The notes under the pieces are model-generated. The model was given only the letters and a program-made list of their open reading frames with translations. It made no database searches and was not told where the DNA came from. The position numbers and the translations under genes were made by a program. From positions 1,116,001 through 1,180,000 of the forward strand of contig NC_016477.1 of NCBI RefSeq assembly GCF_000226095.1: 64,000 bases of DNA, given 5' to 3'. The DNA is from Thermothelomyces thermophilus ATCC 42464 (taxonomy: Eukaryota > Ascomycota > Sordariomycetes > Sordariales > Chaetomiaceae). Below, piece after piece: positions 59,454 through 64,000 of this stretch; positions within the stretch are counted from its first letter, which is position 1, and every line of letters starts with the position of its first letter.

Positions 59454-60835
59454 ATGGCTTCTCCTCGTATGTATCCGTATCCCGTAACAGTCCCTGCATG
59501 CTGCGGCTCGGTGAGCCCTGCGCCCCGCGATGCCATGTCTCGTGGCCCTTGGGCGTAGCTCGTCACCATACATGCAGGGAGGCACACACACGCGCGCACG
59601 CACGTTGCTGACCGTATGGTAATGGTTGCAGAGCAAATCCGCACCGAACTTACCGATCTTTTCAAGATCAACCACCCCATCCTTCTCGCCGGCATGAACG
59701 TTGCCGCCGGTCCCAAGCTGGCTGCGGCCGTCACAAACGCCGGCGGTCTCGGTGTTCTGGGTGGTATCAACTACACCCCCGAGATGCTCAAGGAGCAGAT
59801 CGAGGAGCTCAAGTCGCACCTCCACGACAAGAATGCGCCGTTTGGCGTGGACCTCCTGCTGCCCCAGATCGGTGGCAACGCCCGGAAAACAAAGTAGGTC
59901 GGCCATCATGTGCCCTGCAGGTCTCGGAGCGGGGGAACCCCCCCAACACACAAACTAACCCGTCGCTCCTCAACAGCTACGACTACACCAAGGGCAAGCT
60001 TAATGAGCTGATCGACATCATCATCCAATCCGGCGCCAAGCTCTTCGTCTCGGCCGTCGGTGTCCCCCCGAGGCACGTGGTAGAGAAGCTGCACAAGCAC
60101 GGCGTCATCTACATGAACATGATTGGCCACCCCAAGCACGTCAAGAAGTGCCTCGACCTGGGCGTCGACATCATCTGCGCCCAGGGCGGCGAGGGTGGTG
60201 GCCACACCGGCGACATCGCCACCACAGTCCTGATCCCCGCCGTCGTGGACGCCTGCAAGGGCCACAAGTCGCCCCTCACCGGCAAGCCCGTCCAGGTCCT
60301 CGCCGCGGGCGGCATCCACAACGGCCGGATGCTCGCGGCCGCGCTCATGATGGGCGCCAGCGGCGTCTGGGTCGGCACCCGCTTCGTCCTGTCCGAGGAG
60401 GCCGGCGCTCCCGAGTCGCACAAGGAGGCCGTCCGCACCGCCGGCTTCGACGACACGATCCGCACCCTCATCTTCACCGGCCGCCCGCTGCGCGTGCGCA
60501 AGAACCCTTACATCATGAACTGGGAGGAGGAGCGCGCCCAAGAGATCAAGGAGCTCACCTCCAAGGGCAAGATCCCGTACGAGGCCGATCTCGACAAGGT
60601 CATGTCGGGCGAGGCCGAGGCAACTCCCGCCATCAAGGGCTCCGGCCTCATGAACGCCAGCGCCGATGACGATACCGATGTCGACGACCTGCTCGACCAG
60701 TTCCGGCCTTTCCTCATGGGCCAGTGCGCCGCCGTTGTGAACGAGAAGAAGCCGGCCAAGGAGATTGTCGACGAGTTCATCAACGATGCGGTTGCCAGCA
60801 TCAAGAAGGGCCATTCCTACACGGCGAAGCTTTGA
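59454..60835 (+). CDS. Nitronate monooxygenase (2-nitropropane dioxygenase family)
   Basis: Three exons (59454..59466, 59632..59893, 59977..60835) give 377 residues. Exon 1 codes only MASP plus one base; it was chosen because its GTATGT donor and the CTGAC/GCAG acceptor restore the frame, giving MASPQQIRTELTDLF. The TIM-barrel, FMN-binding family features are visible: PILLAGMNVAAGPKLAAAVTNAGGLG, CAQGGEGGGHTGDIATT with the probable catalytic His168, VLAAGGIHNGRMLAAALMMGASGVWVGTRF. The enzyme oxidises alkyl nitronates to carbonyl compounds and nitrite. It is not close to Neurospora NCD-2 as I remember that sequence and is more like the longer bacterial-type branch. No targeting signal is obvious. 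The terminal HSYTAKL does not fit a clear peroxisomal signal. Confidence 0.92.
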
Positions 60836-61957
60836 GCAGTTTTGGGGAGTTTTTAGTTTTTTTTTTGGGGGGGAGGGGGTATTTGTACATAGGCAGCGGG
60901 TTTCATAAGTTAAATAGTGTTTTCAATGATCTGATACTATCCTGTCACCCCTCTTTGGTCGTTCTTGATGTGGGTAGTAGGTTATGATTTGGGAGATCCA
61001 TTAATGAGGCATATATAGGTATATATCCGTACAATCCTGGTTATCATTTTGTGGGGTCTGCAGCCCGGCCAAGCGCTGGTGCCAGTGATTCTTATACTGC
61101 GTAATCCAAACTCGGTAAACTTAACTATATACGGACCGCTGTGCACGTAAGCCGGAGGGAAAGTGGGGCGCCGCCGCAACCACCGGGCCAAGACCGGGTC
61201 GGCGGCCAGACTGCAAAACTCGGCGACCCGCGCGGCTCGTTTGGACTTGCGGCGAGAAACGGGCCACCAATTCGTGCGCGTCAAAAACGCTGTCAAAAAG
61301 GGGTCCCGGGAATCTGATTCAACTATTAGGCCAAAACAAGCTGGATGCTGCACCAGACGAACTACGACGGCGCAAGTCTGCGACCGGCCTCCACGCTCTC
61401 TGTAACGTATCCGATGTCCCCCCTTAGTCAGGGCGATGCCACCTACGATCCCCGGTTCTTTCTCCCTTCCGTTCTTCTTACGTCGTGGTAATGTTGTGCT
61501 GCTCCTCACCGAAGTACCTACCCCGGATATTGACCCCATCGTCCGAAAATATGCGGCCACCCTGGGCTTGGACATGGCCCCCTGCGGCCACGACTTGACC
61601 TCTGCATTGTTTCGTCTGTCGGATATTCTTGTTTTTTTCTTCTTCGGAACCAAGACGGCGAAATGACCGTGCTGGACCAGATATATAGGGGTTATCATCC
61701 GAAAAAACCTACAATTGCCCTGCCTTCTCTCACCATCTCCTAGTACAGCTTGTCAGTCAGAAATTGACGTTTTCTTCACTTCCTTTCGCAGCTTGCTCCT
61801 TAGCGGCCGACACTTCTTCTTTTCTTCCATACCATTCTTAGTCCTGTCTTTGCGCATTTGATATCGTTCAGTTCTATCGTTCTCCTTCGGCACAAGACGT
61901 CAGGGGCTGGACCCCTTTTCCTCCTGATATAGCCACCTCTTTTCTCGGCATCTCGAG
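60836..61957. other. Intergenic region between the nitronate monooxygenase and SUR7-like genes
   Basis: No gene is supported in these 1.1 kb. The left part is the 3' region of the monooxygenase gene, with a T-rich then G-rich run at 60856-60880. The right part, rich in pyrimidines from about 61700, is the promoter and leader of the SUR7-like gene. Confidence 0.5.
61682..61688 (+). promoter_or_regulatory. Possible TATA element of the SUR7-like gene
   Basis: TATATAG lies about 270 bases before the start codon and is followed by pyrimidine-rich sequence, as in many fungal promoters. There is no other support. Confidence 0.3.
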
Positions 61958-63033
61958 ATGAAATACCCCGGCGGCGGAGGGCCATTTCATGAGAAGGCCT
62001 TCAAAATTTCCCTCGTTGTGACCAGCTTCATTTCCGTGCTGTTGACGGCCATAGTCCTGTCAGCTGGGACGGATGCTGGCCGCCTAGAGCAGCTCCACAT
62101 CTTATACGTCAGTCAACCCCACCCCTTTTTCTCATCTCGTTCGAAAGTGCTTCCTAACGCCTCCCACAGATCGACACCTCCAAGATTGGCAAAGAAGTTG
62201 TGTCCAACGCCGGATCAAAAGTCAGCGACGCCTGTGACAGCATTCCCGACGTCGATCCTCCCAAGTTACCTAAGATACCTATATTCGGCCGCGACAGTGC
62301 CAGAGACGTGCTTGAAGTTCGAAGCTTGAGTGATGCCTGCAAGAATGCAGTGAAGGAAGGAGAGAAAAAGGTCGGCGAGGTCACGGAGAGCGCCGCCGCT
62401 TCCATCGGCCTCAAGCAATACTATTCGGTGCACATAGGGGCGCTCTGCGAGGGTGATATCGAGGACGAAAAACCCAAGGTCAAGACCTGTACGCGGAAAT
62501 TTCACGCCGGGTCGACCGAAATCAGCAACAGTGTCGAGCCACTGAAGAAAATCCCAGGGGCCGAAGACATCGGGGAAAAAATCAGCGAGATTCCCAACAA
62601 GATCGCGCGCACGGCCTACCCTTTCCTGGTCATTGTACTGTTACTTGCCCTGGCATTTCTCTTCGCCATCGGCGTAGCTTGCTTGGAGGGCGATTCTAAG
62701 CTCCAAAATATCCTCCAGGAGATTTCGCTTTGGGGCGCAATCATTTGCGTCACCCTCAGCTCGTTGGGCTTGTTCGTCTGCGCGACGCTCATCACGGCCG
62801 TTGCAGAGGAGATTAAGGACAAGATCAACAAGTTCAACAATGTGGGTATATTTGCAGGCACCAGCCCGGCCCTGTACGCCCTCATGTGGGTGTCGCTTGT
62901 GTTCACCTGGATTTCTCTCGGCATGCTCATCTACCTTTGGATACTGGCGCACAAGGGGACGAGAACGAGCAAGGACAGGTCCCAAACAACCACGCCGGGG
63001 GGGTCAACATCCGGATTCATGATGCCCAAGTAG
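61958..63033 (+). CDS. SUR7/PalI family plasma-membrane protein
   Basis: Two exons (61958..62107, 62170..63033) give 337 residues; the 62-base intron has a GTCAGT donor, a CTAAC branch site and CACAG. Four transmembrane segments are seen: about 16-37, 199-221, 234-260 and 283-309. The large loop after the first carries LKQYYSVHIGALCEG and Cys at 143 and 157, the pattern of the SUR7 family (paired Cys after a short Leu/Gly motif). The last 28 residues are a polar cytosolic tail. Family members sit in eisosomes or cortical patches, or (PalI) take part in ambient-pH sensing; which applies here cannot be told. The start codon directly precedes a basic stretch and the first helix. Confidence 0.85.
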
Positions 63034-63790
63034 ATCGAAGCCGACGGGGGACGAACACGCTGTGTTTGTTGGGGGGGGGGGGGGCGGGGGGGGAGGGGGT
63101 AAAGGACGGATACGGTCGAGCCGGCTTGGTTCCTCCCTCTACCGAGAGAGATTTAACCCAACTCGCTCTCGGCCCTTTGACAAGTCGGTCTTCCTTCTCG
63201 TCCCCCTCACTCCTACCCACAAATACCCTCCTTTTACTAGCCGTTCGCGGTGATATGAATTTCTTGGGCCGCTATCGCCATTGGAGTACACATATGAGGG
63301 CGATGGCAATGTGTGGGCGTTGCGGGAGTTTTGGCTTAATTGGTTTGGTTTGGCTTTGTATTGTATCTCGGCATTTTTTTTCGATCTCTCGACGCAAAAC
63401 ATCCCACTGGAATTAATAGACTGCAAGCCATTTTAGCTGACGGTTGGCATTGGGTTTTGCTTTGAATGTATGTACGGAGTAGTGGTGCAAGTGATTGTGA
63501 TTGTGCCATGCCTTCAATATTTATTTGCCTGGGGGGCTTCTGCTTGTTTCTGCCAAGGGGCGATGACGTCAAGAGCTAATTAGGGCCCACTGTTCCGCCT
63601 TCTATCCGCGTGCCCACTACAATAGCTCCTGTGTGCCTCCTCAGGCCAACACCGCTCACCTTCCGAAAGATTGACCGCTGCTCAAGGTTCAGTTTCGGGT
63701 TTCGGTATCGTTACTTACTCAACAGTATCTCATCTACTTCTGCCCAAATATATTCCTGAGTTTACTCTCAACCTCCAAGATCTCAGAAAG
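63034..63790. other. Intergenic region before the MscL-like gene
   Basis: No gene seen. A poly-G run lies at 63071-63084 just after the SUR7-like stop codon, and TACGGAGTA at 63473-63481. The last 200 bases should hold the promoter of the MscL-like gene. Confidence 0.5.
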
Positions 63791-64000
63791 ATGCCGCGAC
63801 TCACGGACGATACAGATGAGGATCACGCCCTCCTCGACGAGGGCCGCCGTCGCGCCAGCCGCATCCTCCACGGTTTCGTCGACTTTGCCTTTCAAGGAAA
63901 TGTGCTCGAGATTGCCTTTGGTTTGATTCTGGCGTCCATGTTTAGTATGCTCATGCTCTTCCGAGACAAACGCCCAGCCTTCACTTGTCAGATCATCCCT
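63791..64000 (+). CDS. MscL-like mechanosensitive channel, 5' part only
   Basis: The gene runs off the window. Exon 1 probably ends at 63944, where a GTATGC donor follows, giving 51 residues plus one base; the frame also stays open to the window end. Residues 1-20 are acidic then basic. They are followed by ASRILHGFVDFAFQGNVLEIAF and GLILASMF, which match the first helix of large-conductance MscL channels (the F-x-x-x-GNV-x-x-x-A-x-G pattern). MscL homologs occur in filamentous fungi. These channels open under membrane tension. The call rests on one conserved segment, so it is less sure than the others. Confidence 0.68.
   Translation, partial: MPRLTDDTDEDHALLDEGRRRASRILHGFVDFAFQGNVLEIAFGLILASMFSMLMLFRDKRPAFTCQIIP

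Noticed and set aside
1-64000. Mobile-element genes, CRISPR arrays or a biosynthetic cluster
   Set aside because: No reverse transcriptase, integrase, transposase, polyketide synthase or peptide synthetase motif was seen, and no regularly spaced direct repeats.

Overview
The window is nuclear DNA of a filamentous ascomycete, most likely a sordariomycete. Genes are split by short introns of 50-250 bases with GTATGT/GTGAGT-like donors and CTAAC/CTGAC branch sites. Two tRNA-Phe genes carry the Neurospora-like sequence with an intron after position 37. CRE-1, the VIB-1-like NDT80 factor, GLO3 and TIM21 have filamentous-fungal forms. The family Chaetomiaceae is a guess from protein style. No CRISPR array, rRNA gene or recognisable mobile-element protein was found.

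Twelve protein genes and two tRNAs were assigned. Left part (1-21.5 kb): a GPI-anchored cysteine-rich cell-wall protein (minus), tRNA-Phe 1, the carbon catabolite repressor cre-1 (minus, one exon), tRNA-Phe 2, and a six-exon RAD51 paralog (plus). Middle (25.9-31.4 kb): a BTB-bromodomain fusion protein (plus) convergent with mitochondrial TIM21 (minus), which is divergent from the ArfGAP GLO3 (plus). At 40.5-43.3 kb lies an NDT80/PhoG transcription factor of the VIB-1/XprG type (minus). The right end (54.7-64 kb) is dense: a conserved protein of unknown function (plus), HPPK-DHPS folate enzyme (minus), a nitronate monooxygenase (plus), a SUR7/PalI membrane protein (plus), and the start of an MscL-like channel (plus), cut by the window edge.

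About two thirds of the window holds no gene I can support. Long gaps lie at 1.4-12.6, 13.8-19.9, 21.5-25.9, 31.4-40.5 and 43.3-54.7 kb. They are full of short unrelated open frames, homopolymer and microsatellite tracts, GTAC/TACATA-rich strings, and a strongly recurrent 9-mer, TACGGAGTA (eight copies, all outside genes). They do not look strongly AT-rich.

The genes do not form a pathway cluster. Two of them, cre-1 and the VIB-1-like gene, are known in related fungi as regulators of carbon use and secreted hydrolases, and here lie about 27 kb apart. I did not find a convincing new multi-gene system. The best leads are the BTB-bromodomain protein whose acetyl-lysine-reading Asn is replaced by Trp, the dispersed 9-mer, the twin poly-T/poly-G junctions, and the cluster of CreA-type sites in front of cre-1.
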